From: UBA4292 sp964648695
Lineage (GTDB): Bacteria > Bacillota > Clostridia > Lachnospirales > Lachnospiraceae
Direction of reading: 5' to 3'
Assembly (NCBI GenBank): GCA_964648695.1
Contig: CAZYLH010000037.1
Coordinates: 1 to 13,832, forward strand
Length of the DNA: 13,832 bases
Position numbers and translations under genes: made by a program. Under the pieces are notes generated by a model. That model searched no databases. It was not told the origin of the DNA and saw nothing but the letters and a program-made list of their open reading frames with translations. Of the stretch, positions 1 through 6,414 are shown in pieces. Within the stretch, counting starts at the first letter, position 1, and every line of letters starts with the position of its first letter.

Positions 1-54
1 GATCTGGAGCGCATCTGGAGGGATGGAAAGCAGATCGCAAAGGAAAATCTGTAG
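1..54 (+). CDS. C-terminal end of an unidentified protein (partial)
   Basis: Frame 1 is open from the first base to a TAG at 52-54 and encodes the tail DLERIWRDGKQIAKENL. The start lies outside the window. Seventeen residues are too few to name a family. It is probably a real gene end because a strong hairpin terminator follows seven bases after the stop and lexA converges on it from the other side. Confidence 0.45.
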   Translation, partial: DLERIWRDGKQIAKENL

Positions 55-60
55 ATAAAT

Positions 61-95
61 TAAGCCAGCCTGTAGCGCTTCATCAGGCTGGCTTA
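61..95. terminator. Bidirectional hairpin terminator between the upstream gene and lexA
   Basis: A perfect 12-bp stem pairs 61-72 (TAAGCCAGCCTG) with 84-95 around an 11-nt loop. It sits between two converging genes, seven bases after the stop at 54 and 28 bases beyond the lexA stop. The flanking U-tracts are short and broken on both sides, so efficiency is uncertain, but the stem is strong and well placed for both directions. Confidence 0.7.
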
Positions 96-123
96 TCTTA
101 GATTAGCGGCATATCCTGCCTTT

Positions 124-747
124 TTAGAGTCTCCTGTACAGTCCGATGACTTTGCCGAGGATCATAACTTCCTCTACAATAATAGGCTCCATTGTGTCAT
201 TTTCCGGTTGGAGACGAAAATATCCGTTTTCCTTGTAGAAAGTTTTAACTGTAGCAGAATCCTCCACTAAGGCCACCACGATCTCTCCGTTCTTGGCGGT
301 GGACTGCTCGCTTACAAGAACCAGATCCCCGTCAAAAATACCCACGTTAATCATGCTCTCACCTTTAACCTTTAGCATGAATACATTGCTCCCGGACGGA
401 ATAAACTCGGCATTTAAAGAAAAATAATCCGAAATATTCTGCTCTGCATAAATAGGCTCGCCCGCCGCCACATTTCCGATAACTGGAATGTCCACAGTTT
501 CCTGGCGGGAGCCGTAAAAGTTTTCATCTAGAATCTCAATGGCGCGTGGCTTTGTAGGGTCTCTTCTGATATACCCCTTTCTCTCCAAGGTGTTTAGCTG
601 TGCATGCACGGATGAGGTGGAGCGCAGCTGAACGGCTTCACAAATTTCTCTTACCGAAGGTGGATATCCCCTCTTGGTGATTTCTGCCTTCATAAAATCC
701 AGTATCTCGCGCTGCTTATCCGTTAAGGGCTGCTGTAAAGATGACAT
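124..747 (-). CDS. lexA: LexA repressor, SOS response regulator
   Basis: Transcriptional repressor of DNA-damage genes; it self-cleaves when stimulated by the RecA filament. It has 207 residues, the usual length. Residues 1-70 are the winged-helix DNA-binding domain (helix-turn-helix around PPSVREICEAVQLRSTSSVH). The cleavage site is Ala95-Gly96 in GNVAAGEP. The S24-type catalytic dyad is Ser131 (KGESM) and Lys168 (ATVKTF). The start at 747 follows a GGAGGGAG ribosome binding site. The gene has its own promoter carrying two LexA-box-like operators, so it is very likely autorepressed. It diverges from a small acidic gene and converges on the gene ending at 54. Confidence 0.97.
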   Translation of the reverse strand: MSSLQQPLTDKQREILDFMKAEITKRGYPPSVREICEAVQLRSTSSVHAQLNTLERKGYIRRDPTKPRAIEILDENFYGSRQETVDIPVIGNVAAGEPIYAEQNISDYFSLNAEFIPSGSNVFMLKVKGESMINVGIFDGDLVLVSEQSTAKNGEIVVALVEDSATVKTFYKENGYFRLQPENDTMEPIIVEEVMILGKVIGLYRRL

Positions 748-786
748 AAACTCCCTCCATCATCAAACATATTTTCTACGGAAAGA

Positions 787-815
787 AGTATAGCACAACG
801 AATCCCAAAATGCAA
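787..815 (-). promoter_or_regulatory. lexA promoter (sigma-A type)
   Basis: On the minus strand, a -35 element TTGCAT (plus coordinates 810-815) is separated by 17 bases from a -10 element TATACT (787-792). It lies about 40 bases upstream of the lexA start codon. The -35 overlaps the first LexA-like box at 814-825. Confidence 0.75.
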
Positions 816-838
816 ACATTTGTTTAGAAAATTTGTTC
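814..838. promoter_or_regulatory. Two tandem LexA-box-like operators
   Basis: The boxes are AAAC-ATTT-GTTT at 814-825 and GAAA-ATTT-GTTC at 827-838, adjacent with one base between them (13-bp repeat). The Firmicutes SOS box is GAAC-N4-GTTC, with GAAC-N4-GTTT reported in some clostridia. The first has two deviations from GAAC-N4-GTTC and the second has one. The first box overlaps the lexA -35 element, as expected for an autoregulatory site. Binding is inferred, not shown. Confidence 0.6.
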
Positions 839-881
839 GTATAGCGCCGGAGAGAAATTTTCATAAACTTTCTAAAAGTGG

Positions 882-910
882 TTGCTTTTTCTAGGGCGCA
901 GTAGTATATA
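882..910 (+). promoter_or_regulatory. Promoter of the small acidic gene
   Basis: The -35 TTGCTT (882-887) and -10 TATATA (905-910) are separated by 17 bases, about 40 bases before the ATG at 951. The promoter diverges from lexA. The LexA-like boxes lie 44-68 bases upstream of this -35, too far for simple occlusion. Confidence 0.55.
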
Positions 911-950
911 TAGTCTGAAACACGTTGATTTAAGCGTTGGAGGGTTATAC

Positions 951-1169
951 ATGGATTTTAATCAATGCTTGGAAAAGCTGGAAAAATTGTGCGACCGCTT
1001 AGATGATGAGGATTGCGAGACGATCGAGGAGTTTATTGCGGCTTACCATGACGTGGACAATATCGATGAGCTGGATGAATACTCAGACCTTCTCCTTGCC
1101 ATAGCGGATAATCTTGATGAGGATGATCAGGAGATCATCTATCAGATAATCAGATTTATACAGGAATAG
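951..1169 (+). CDS. Small, highly acidic protein with an internal repeat, function unknown
   Basis: I do not recognise this 72-residue protein. The ATG at 951 follows TTGGAGGG (937-944); the frame is open further upstream (from TTG 882), but that stretch contains the promoter. About 25 of 72 residues are Asp or Glu against four Lys/Arg, so net charge is near -21. It has no signal peptide or membrane segment and is probably helical. Residues 15-32 (DRLDDEDCETIEEFIAAY) and 53-70 (DNLDEDDQEIIYQIIRFI) align as an internal duplication sharing D-x-L-D-acidic-acidic-D-x-E-x-I. It is divergent from lexA and upstream of ssrA, with its own promoter. A DNA-mimic or a partner-binding adaptor could look like this, but that is speculation. 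Confidence 0.75.
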   Translation: MDFNQCLEKLEKLCDRLDDEDCETIEEFIAAYHDVDNIDELDEYSDLLLAIADNLDEDDQEIIYQIIRFIQE

Positions 1170-1201
1170 GCGCTCTGGCAAAATCTGTAGGTGCGAAGTG
1201 C

Positions 1202-1230
1202 TTGACAGACACCGCTAAGTGTGGGATAAT
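1202..1230 (+). promoter_or_regulatory. ssrA (tmRNA) promoter
   Basis: A consensus -35 TTGACA (1202-1207) and a near-consensus -10 GATAAT (1225-1230) have exactly 17 bases between them. Transcription should start near 1237, a few bases before the mature tmRNA 5' end, leaving a short leader for RNase P to remove. Confidence 0.85.
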
Positions 1231-1253
1231 TGCCCCACAAAACCCACTCATAT

Positions 1254-1612
1254 GGGGTTGTACTGGTTTCGACGGTGGTTTTGAAGCTGTGATAGCCATC
1301 CGCAGACTGTGACTGCGCAACAAAACAGAATTAAAGATAAACGCTGAAGATAATTTAGCATACGCTGCCTAAGTGCAGCTGTCGGCTCGGGTTTACGCAT
1401 TGACCCGATAACCGGCATCGACTAAATGCGCAACTTACCTGCCTAAGCTTTGCGGCAGGTAAAGCATAATGAAGCTACCCAAATAAAAAGCCTGCTGTTC
1501 GGCGCTTTATGAGGGGAACAGGCAGAGTAAGACTGCCATAAATGATCAGCTGTGATGGGAGAGGTTGCAGTGGAAGGACTTTCGGACAGGGGTTCGACTC
1601 CCCTCAGCTCCA
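1254..1612 (+). ncRNA. ssrA: Transfer-messenger RNA (tmRNA)
   Basis: One-piece tmRNA of about 359 nt that rescues stalled ribosomes with SmpB. The 5' end has the signature GGGGTTGTACTGGTTTCGAC. The 3' end has the T-arm AGGGGTTCGACTCCCCT and CAGCTCC, which pairs with the 5' GGGGTTG to form the acceptor stem (two wobbles). The resume codon is most likely GCT at 1343, giving the tag AEDNLAYAA (1343-1369) and stop TAA (1370-1372); the hydrophobic YAA end suits ClpXP-type proteolysis. The discriminator is A1612, and the next bases are CTA, not CCA, so the 3' CCA must be added by tRNA nucleotidyltransferase. I found no convincing terminator in 1613-1700. Confidence 0.96.
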
Positions 1613-1716
1613 CTACTTATTAAAGGTGATATACCTAGCATGTGGAATGCTCTGTTTCAGACAATGCTGCCTGGAATGGAGCTTTTATTTTGTGATTTTA
1701 TTTGGAGGAAAAAGGA

Positions 1717-2664
1717 ATGAAAATTGTTTTTCTTGAGGCTAATACTCTTGGAAGTGATGTTGATTTATCCGGATTTTCTAAATACGGCGAGGTGATAAAA
1801 TACCCTCTTTCGGATAAAGAAGAGAATGCCAAAAGGGTAAGAGAAGCGGACATTGTGGTGGTAAATAAAATTCAGGTTGGTAAAGAACTTCTTTCAGAGG
1901 CAGATCATGTAAAGCTGGTTTGCATAAGTGCTACCGGAACAAACAATGTGGATTTTGACTACTGCAATGCTAGAGGAATTGCGGTAAAAAATGTAAGGAG
2001 CTATTCCACCTGGTCCGTGGCTCAGCATACCTTTGCCCTGCTTTTTTATGTCTATGAGAAGCTTTCATATTACGATCAGTTTGTAAAAAGTGGAGAGTAC
2101 TGCAAAAACGATGTGTTTAGCCACTTCACAGAGCATTTTTCTGAGTTGAAGGATAAGACCTGGGGAGTTATAGGGCTTGGCGAAATCGGGCGTAAAGTGG
2201 CGGATATCGCAAAAAGCTTTGGCTGTAAAGTGCAGTATTATAGCACATCTGGAAAAAATATTGTGCCGGAGTATAATCCGGTGGATTTTGATAAGCTCCT
2301 AAAAACCTCAGATATAATTTCCATCCATGCGCCACTTAACAAGGACACGAAAAATTTGATAAATGCAACCGCCATCTCTAAGATGAAGCGATCTGCAGTG
2401 CTTTTAAATCTTGGCCGCGGCCAAATTGTTGATGAGGAGGCGCTTTCAAATGCGCTTTTAAATGACCAGATTTTAGCGGCAGGTCTTGACGTACTTAGCG
2501 AAGAGCCGATGAGAGCGGATAATCCGCTTTTGAAAGTGACAGACAGCAAAAAGCTTATTATCACACCGCATATTGCATGGGCAACCAGGGAGGCAAGACA
2601 GCGATGTGTAGATCAAATGCTAAAAAATGTGGAAGAATTTTTGGCAGACTGGGCCGCACAGTAA
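1717..2664 (+). CDS. D-2-hydroxyacid dehydrogenase (glycerate/hydroxypyruvate reductase-like)
   Basis: Cytosolic NAD(P)-dependent oxidoreductase that interconverts a 2-keto acid and a D-2-hydroxy acid. The 315 residues are standard for the family. The Rossmann motif G-L-G-E-I-G is at 153-158, and the catalytic triad is Arg234 (LGRGQIVDEEAL), Glu263 (SEEP) and His285 (TPHIAW). After the glycine motif the strand ends in YYSTSG, not with the Asp typical of strict NAD enzymes, so NADP use is possible. Overall it resembles glycerate dehydrogenase/hydroxypyruvate reductase, but the substrate cannot be fixed from sequence. The ATG at 1717 has GGAGG at 1704-1708; the in-frame TTG at 1702 overlaps that site and is rejected. 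It stands alone between ssrA and the yicC operon. Confidence 0.9.
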   Translation: MKIVFLEANTLGSDVDLSGFSKYGEVIKYPLSDKEENAKRVREADIVVVNKIQVGKELLSEADHVKLVCISATGTNNVDFDYCNARGIAVKNVRSYSTWSVAQHTFALLFYVYEKLSYYDQFVKSGEYCKNDVFSHFTEHFSELKDKTWGVIGLGEIGRKVADIAKSFGCKVQYYSTSGKNIVPEYNPVDFDKLLKTSDIISIHAPLNKDTKNLINATAISKMKRSAVLLNLGRGQIVDEEALSNALLNDQILAAGLDVLSEEPMRADNPLLKVTDSKKLIITPHIAWATREARQRCVDQMLKNVEEFLADWAAQ

Positions 2665-2683
2665 GCCTAAAAAGAAAGGCTTA
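2662..2683 (+). terminator. Weak hairpin at the dehydrogenase gene end
   Basis: TAAGCCT (2662-2668) pairs perfectly with AGGCTTA (2677-2683) around an A-rich 8-nt loop, overlapping the stop codon. No U-tract follows, so this is only a possible terminator or a stabilising 3' hairpin. A second hairpin (2692-2720: ATTTGGC/GCCAAAT plus GCGC/GTGC) follows, also without a U-run. Confidence 0.3.
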
Positions 2684-2720
2684 AAACACGTGCGCTCATT
2701 TGGCGGAGGCCAAATTGTGC

Positions 2721-2749
2721 TTGTAAATTAGAGGGAGTTGTTATATAAT
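2721..2749 (+). promoter_or_regulatory. Promoter of the yicC-remA-gmk-rpoZ-rimO-pgsA operon
   Basis: The -35 TTGTAA (2721-2726), a 17-base spacer and a consensus -10 TATAAT (2744-2749). Transcription would begin near 2756, giving a leader of about 119 nt before yicC. No other comparably good promoter or terminator is seen until about 8683, so the following eight genes may share this transcript. Confidence 0.75.
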
Positions 2750-2874
2750 GCTATGAGTGCCAAGGTAGCGTTTATACTGCGCCTCTTTTAGAGTGGCATA
2801 ACTGTAAAATACGCCAAATACCTTTTAAAATACTACTTATATGTAAACTGGATATTGGTTGAAAGGAATAGATT

Positions 2875-3753
2875 ATGATCAGAAGTATGACCGGTTTCGG
2901 TCGCGGGGAAGCTGTAAGCACCATGGGAAAGGTCAGCGTGGAGATGAAGTCTGTAAACCACCGCTACCTTGACATGAATATCAAAATGCCCCGAAAATTT
3001 AACGCACTTGAGGGAGAAATCCGTAATTACATAAAAAAATATGTACAGCGAGGAAAAGTCGATATTTATATAAATTATGAGGACTATTCCGAGAAAAATG
3101 CAACCGTTAAATATAATAGAGCTATCGCAAATGAGTATCTGACATATTTTGATCAGATGAGTCAGGAATTTAATCTGGTAAATGACGTCCGTCTCTCAAA
3201 GCTTGTATCCATGCCCGAGGTGTTTACCATGCAGCAGGCGGAAGAGGACGAGGAGAGCCTTTGGAACCTTTTAAGGGACGCCCTTGATGTGGCTGTGGCT
3301 CACCTTGTCGCTGTAAGAGACAGGGAGGGAGAACAGCTGAGAGAAGACCTGCTTAAGAAGCTCTCATATATGACAGAGCTTGTAAACTGCGTGGAGGAGA
3401 GATATCCTCAGATACTTGCAGATTACCGGGCAAGACTTACCGCAAAAATGCAGGAGGTACTCTCCACAACCGGCATTGATGAAAACCGCATTGTTGCAGA
3501 GCTTGTGATTTATGCAGATAAGTGCTGCGTGGACGAGGAGACTGTAAGGTTAAAGAGCCATATCAGCCAGGTCAGCGAGGCGTTAGATTCTGAGGAGAGT
3601 GTCGGAAGAAAGCTTGATTTTCTGGTGCAGGAGATGAACAGAGAGGCAAACACCATGCTCTCAAAATCCACGGACGGCTCCCTTACAGATGTGGCGATAA
3701 ATCTCAAAACGGAGATTGAAAAGGTCCGCGAGCAGGTTCAAAATATTGAGTAG
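2875..3753 (+). CDS. yicC: YicC family endoribonuclease
   Basis: Member of the YicC/YloC family of endoribonucleases, implicated in RNA turnover in E. coli and B. subtilis. The 292 residues match the family length. The N-terminus MIRSMTGFGRGEA and the segment EMKSVNHRYLD are the family hallmarks, and the C-terminal block GRKLDFLVQEMNREANTMLS is strongly conserved. The ATG at 2875 follows GAAAGGAATAG. It is first in the operon, 15 bases before remA, the same order seen in Bacillus (yloC-remA-gmk-rpoZ). No truncation or odd residues noticed. Confidence 0.95.
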   Translation: MIRSMTGFGRGEAVSTMGKVSVEMKSVNHRYLDMNIKMPRKFNALEGEIRNYIKKYVQRGKVDIYINYEDYSEKNATVKYNRAIANEYLTYFDQMSQEFNLVNDVRLSKLVSMPEVFTMQQAEEDEESLWNLLRDALDVAVAHLVAVRDREGEQLREDLLKKLSYMTELVNCVEERYPQILADYRARLTAKMQEVLSTTGIDENRIVAELVIYADKCCVDEETVRLKSHISQVSEALDSEESVGRKLDFLVQEMNREANTMLSKSTDGSLTDVAINLKTEIEKVREQVQNIE

Positions 3754-3768
3754 AGCAGGCTTTAAAAT

Positions 3769-4041
3769 ATGGGAAATCTGATAAACATTGGCTTTGGAAA
3801 TTTCATCAATACATCCATGGTTCTCTCGGTTGTCAGGTCTGATTCTGCGCCGATAAAGCGCATGGTGCAGGCCGCAAAGGACGGCGGAAGAGCAGTTGAC
3901 GCCACTCAGGGAAGAAAGACAAAGGCGGTGATTATCATGCGTGATAACGCCATTGTGCTCTCAGCCCTGATGCCGGACACCATCGCCGCGCGCATGAACG
4001 ATTACGCGTCCTCCTCTGAAAAAAGTAAATCAGAGGAGTGA
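3769..4041 (+). CDS. remA: RemA-like DNA-binding regulator (DUF370)
   Basis: In B. subtilis, RemA is a ring-forming DNA-binding activator of matrix and osmoprotection genes. This 90-residue protein has the family core INIGFGNFIN (5-14), SAPIKRMVQ (26-34) and DATQGRKTKAVII (44-56). From memory of the Bacillus protein, DNA contact uses Arg18, Arg50 and Arg51; here the aligned positions are Met17, Arg49 and Lys50, so one of the three basic residues is lost and one is conservatively changed. The tail from about residue 80 is a short Ser/Lys/Glu extension. It sits between yicC and gmk as in many Firmicutes, which suggests a role wider than biofilm control. Confidence 0.92.
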   Translation: MGNLINIGFGNFINTSMVLSVVRSDSAPIKRMVQAAKDGGRAVDATQGRKTKAVIIMRDNAIVLSALMPDTIAARMNDYASSSEKSKSEE

Positions 4042-4063
4042 GCTTACACAGAAAGGAAATGCG

Positions 4064-4681
4064 ATGAGAAAAGGTGTTTTGGTTATTGTCTCCGGTTTTT
4101 CAGGCTCCGGAAAAGGAACTGTGACAAAAGAGCTTGTTAAGCGCTATGACAGTTACGTTCTTTCTATTTCCGCCACCTCCCGCCATCCAAGGCCCGGGGA
4201 GAGTGAGGGCGTAGACTACTTTTATAAGAGCAGGGAAGAATTTGAGAGCATGATAAGAGAGGATGCCTTCTTAGAATATGCGGAATATGTCGGAAATTAC
4301 TACGGTACCCCCAAGGACTATGTGCTCTCCTGCTTAGAAAACGGCAAGGACGTTATCTTAGAGATAGAGGTTCAGGGGGCGCTGCAGATCAAGGAAAAAT
4401 TCCCCTTGGCAGTCACCTTTTTTATGACTCCGCCAAGCGCAAAGCTTTTAAAAGAAAGGCTATTAGGGCGCGGCACGGAATCTGAGGAAGTCGTTAAAAA
4501 GAGACTTATCCGCGCTGCCGAAGAGTCAGAGCTTATGAACAAATATGACTATATTGTCATTAATGATGATTTAGAAGAATGCATATTAGAGCTTCACGCG
4601 CTGATACAGAGCCAACACTGTCTAACATCAAATAATATAGATTTTATTGCTTCCATGAAAAAGCAGTTGAAAGAGATTTAG
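4064..4681 (+). CDS. gmk: Guanylate kinase
   Basis: Transfers phosphate from ATP to GMP to make GDP, an essential cytosolic step in purine nucleotide supply. It has 205 residues, the normal length. The P-loop GFSGSGKGT is at 11-19. The GMP-binding features are SRHPRPGESEGVDYF near residues 39-53 and YYGTP; LEIEVQGALQI is the conserved central strand, and ERLLGRGTES carries lid arginines. The ATG at 4064 has GAAAGGAA upstream. Its stop codon lies inside the rpoZ ribosome binding site, so the two are probably translationally linked. Confidence 0.97.
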   Translation: MRKGVLVIVSGFSGSGKGTVTKELVKRYDSYVLSISATSRHPRPGESEGVDYFYKSREEFESMIREDAFLEYAEYVGNYYGTPKDYVLSCLENGKDVILEIEVQGALQIKEKFPLAVTFFMTPPSAKLLKERLLGRGTESEEVVKKRLIRAAEESELMNKYDYIVINDDLEECILELHALIQSQHCLTSNNIDFIASMKKQLKEI

Positions 4682-4692
4682 GAGGATTAAAC

Positions 4693-5049
4693 ATGTTACA
4701 TCCATCATATTCAGAGCTTATCGAAAAAATCAATGCAGGTGTGGAGCCGGGCGAGGAGCCTCTGGTTCAGAGCCGCTATTCCATCGTTATCGCAGCGGCC
4801 AAGCGCGCAAGGCAGATCATTGCCGGTGAGGAGGCAATGAATCAGAATTCGGATGGTGTGACAAAGCCTCTCTCCCAAGCTGTTGCAGAGCTTAACGAGG
4901 GCGTGATCCACATCCTTTCAGATGAGGAATTTGCCGAGGAGCAGGCAAAGCTGGACGCGTTAAGAGCGGAACAGGAAGCTGCCACAGAAGAGCTTTTGGA
5001 GTTTGATGAAGACCTTTACGACGAGGATGCAAATGAGGATGAGCTATAA
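4693..5049 (+). CDS. rpoZ: RNA polymerase omega subunit
   Basis: Small subunit that helps fold and place the beta' subunit of RNA polymerase. The 118 residues contain the omega signature: SRYSIVIAAAKRARQI (27-42) and KPLSQAVAELNEG. After about residue 80 the tail is unusually acidic (EEFAEEQ to the end DEDANEDEL), longer than a minimal omega of about 65-90 residues. AGGAGG at 4680-4685 overlaps the gmk stop and sits 7 bases before the ATG. Position after gmk is conserved in Firmicutes. Confidence 0.93.
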   Translation: MLHPSYSELIEKINAGVEPGEEPLVQSRYSIVIAAAKRARQIIAGEEAMNQNSDGVTKPLSQAVAELNEGVIHILSDEEFAEEQAKLDALRAEQEAATEELLEFDEDLYDEDANEDEL

Positions 5050-5064
5050 AGCCAGGATAATACT

Positions 5065-6414
5065 ATGAAGATACTGTTCATTTCCTTAGGGTGTGACAAA
5101 AACCTGGTGGATTCTGAAAAAATGCTTGGTATTTTGTCCGAAAGCGGATATACCTTTACCTCTGATGAGTATGAGGCGGATGTGATAATCATAAACACAT
5201 GCAGCTTCATCTCGGACGCCAAGGAGGAGAGTATAGAGACCATCCTTAACATGGCGCGTATGAAGGATGAGGGTGTCTGCAAGGCTCTGATAATCACTGG
5301 CTGTCTCTCACAGCGCTATCGAGAGCAGATAAGAGATGAGCTTCCCGAGGTGGATGCCATGCTTGGGATCGCCAGCTGGGACGAGATAGCAAGGGCTGTC
5401 GATGAAACCCTTAAAGGAAAAAAGCCCGAGATATTTGACAGTGTAGATAACAATGTCCAGGTATCTCTTAGGGCTAAAGTTAAGCGCATCCTGACCACCG
5501 GAGGTCATTACGCCTACTTAAAGATTGCGGAAGGCTGCAACAAGCACTGTTCATACTGCGCCATTCCCGCCATCCGTGGGCCATATCACTCCATCCCAAT
5601 GGAAGAGCTTGTTAGTGAAGCTAAAGAGCTATCCGCACAGGATGTTCGCGAGCTGATCTTAGTTGCTCAGGAAACCACTCTTTACGGGATGGATCTCTAT
5701 AATAAAAAGATGCTTCCGGAGCTTCTTACAAGACTCTCAGAGCTCCCTGGAATTTACTGGATACGTCTTCAGTACTGCTATCCTGAGGAGATCACAGATG
5801 ATCTGATAAATGTGATCCGTGACAATCCGAGGATTTGTCACTATCTTGATATTCCCATTCAGCACTGTAGCGATAAAATTTTAAAAGGTATGCGGCGCGC
5901 CGCTACAAAAGATCAGATTATTTCCCTTATAGATAAGCTTCGCGAAGAGATTCCAGATATTGCCCTTAGGACAACTCTTATCACCGGTTTTCCGGGGGAG
6001 ACTAAAGTAGAGCATGAGGAATGTATGGACTTCATTGACAGGATGGAATTTTCCAGACTGGGCGTCTTTACATACTCGCCTGAGGAAGGCACCGAGGCTT
6101 CTGATATGCCAGAACAGGTAGATGATGCCACTAAGCATAGGTGGATGCAGGAGCTTATGGAGCTGCAGCAGGAAATCTGTGCGGATAATTCTGAGAGGCT
6201 CATTGGGCGCATTATGACCGCAGTAGTTGAGGGAAAGCTTACGGGCGAGGCCTGTTATGTTGGAAGAACATATATGGATGCGCCGGAGGTTGACGGATAT
6301 ATTTTTATCCACACCGATGAGGAGCTTATGACCGGAGATTTTGTCCGTGTAAAGGTTACCGGGGCAAAAGAATACGATTTGATTGGAGCACTTTTGGATG
6401 AATCTGCCGAATAA
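5065..6414 (+). CDS. rimO: Ribosomal protein S12 methylthiotransferase RimO
   Basis: Radical-SAM enzyme that adds a methylthio group to a conserved aspartate of ribosomal protein S12. It has 449 residues. The N-terminal UPF0004 domain carries three cluster cysteines: Cys10 (SLGCDKN), Cys46 (INTCSF) and Cys80 (ITGCLSQ). The radical-SAM motif is C158NKHC162SYC165. A C-terminal TRAM domain covers roughly residues 375-445. GCDKNLVDSE is typical of RimO, whereas MiaB/MtaB paralogues differ here. The ribosome binding site (AGGAT) is weak. The last 17 nt overlap the pgsA start, suggesting translational coupling. Confidence 0.95.
   Translation: MKILFISLGCDKNLVDSEKMLGILSESGYTFTSDEYEADVIIINTCSFISDAKEESIETILNMARMKDEGVCKALIITGCLSQRYREQIRDELPEVDAMLGIASWDEIARAVDETLKGKKPEIFDSVDNNVQVSLRAKVKRILTTGGHYAYLKIAEGCNKHCSYCAIPAIRGPYHSIPMEELVSEAKELSAQDVRELILVAQETTLYGMDLYNKKMLPELLTRLSELPGIYWIRLQYCYPEEITDDLINVIRDNPRICHYLDIPIQHCSDKILKGMRRAATKDQIISLIDKLREEIPDIALRTTLITGFPGETKVEHEECMDFIDRMEFSRLGVFTYSPEEGTEASDMPEQVDDATKHRWMQELMELQQEICADNSERLIGRIMTAVVEGKLTGEACYVGRTYMDAPEVDGYIFIHTDEELMTGDFVRVKVTGAKEYDLIGALLDESAE

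Noticed and set aside
1613..1700. Terminator for ssrA
   Set aside because: Only 4-5 bp stems (AGGT/ACCT, AGCAT/ATGCT) without an adjacent U-run were found, so none is listed.
1542..1736. A 64-codon open frame on the plus strand
   Set aside because: It covers the 3' end of tmRNA and the ribosome binding site of the dehydrogenase gene, so it is not a gene.
2411..2424. Perfect 14-bp palindrome TTGGCCGCGGCCAA, resembling the hairpin near 2700
   Set aside because: It encodes part of the conserved Leu-Gly-Arg-Gly motif of the dehydrogenase, and the similarity to the later hairpin is limited to about 11 bases. Chance is the simplest explanation.
2692..2720. Hairpin ATTTGGC/GCCAAAT as a terminator before the yicC promoter
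   Set aside because: The stem is fair but TTGTAAATTAG follows, which is the -35 region and not a U-tract. It may still impede read-through from upstream.
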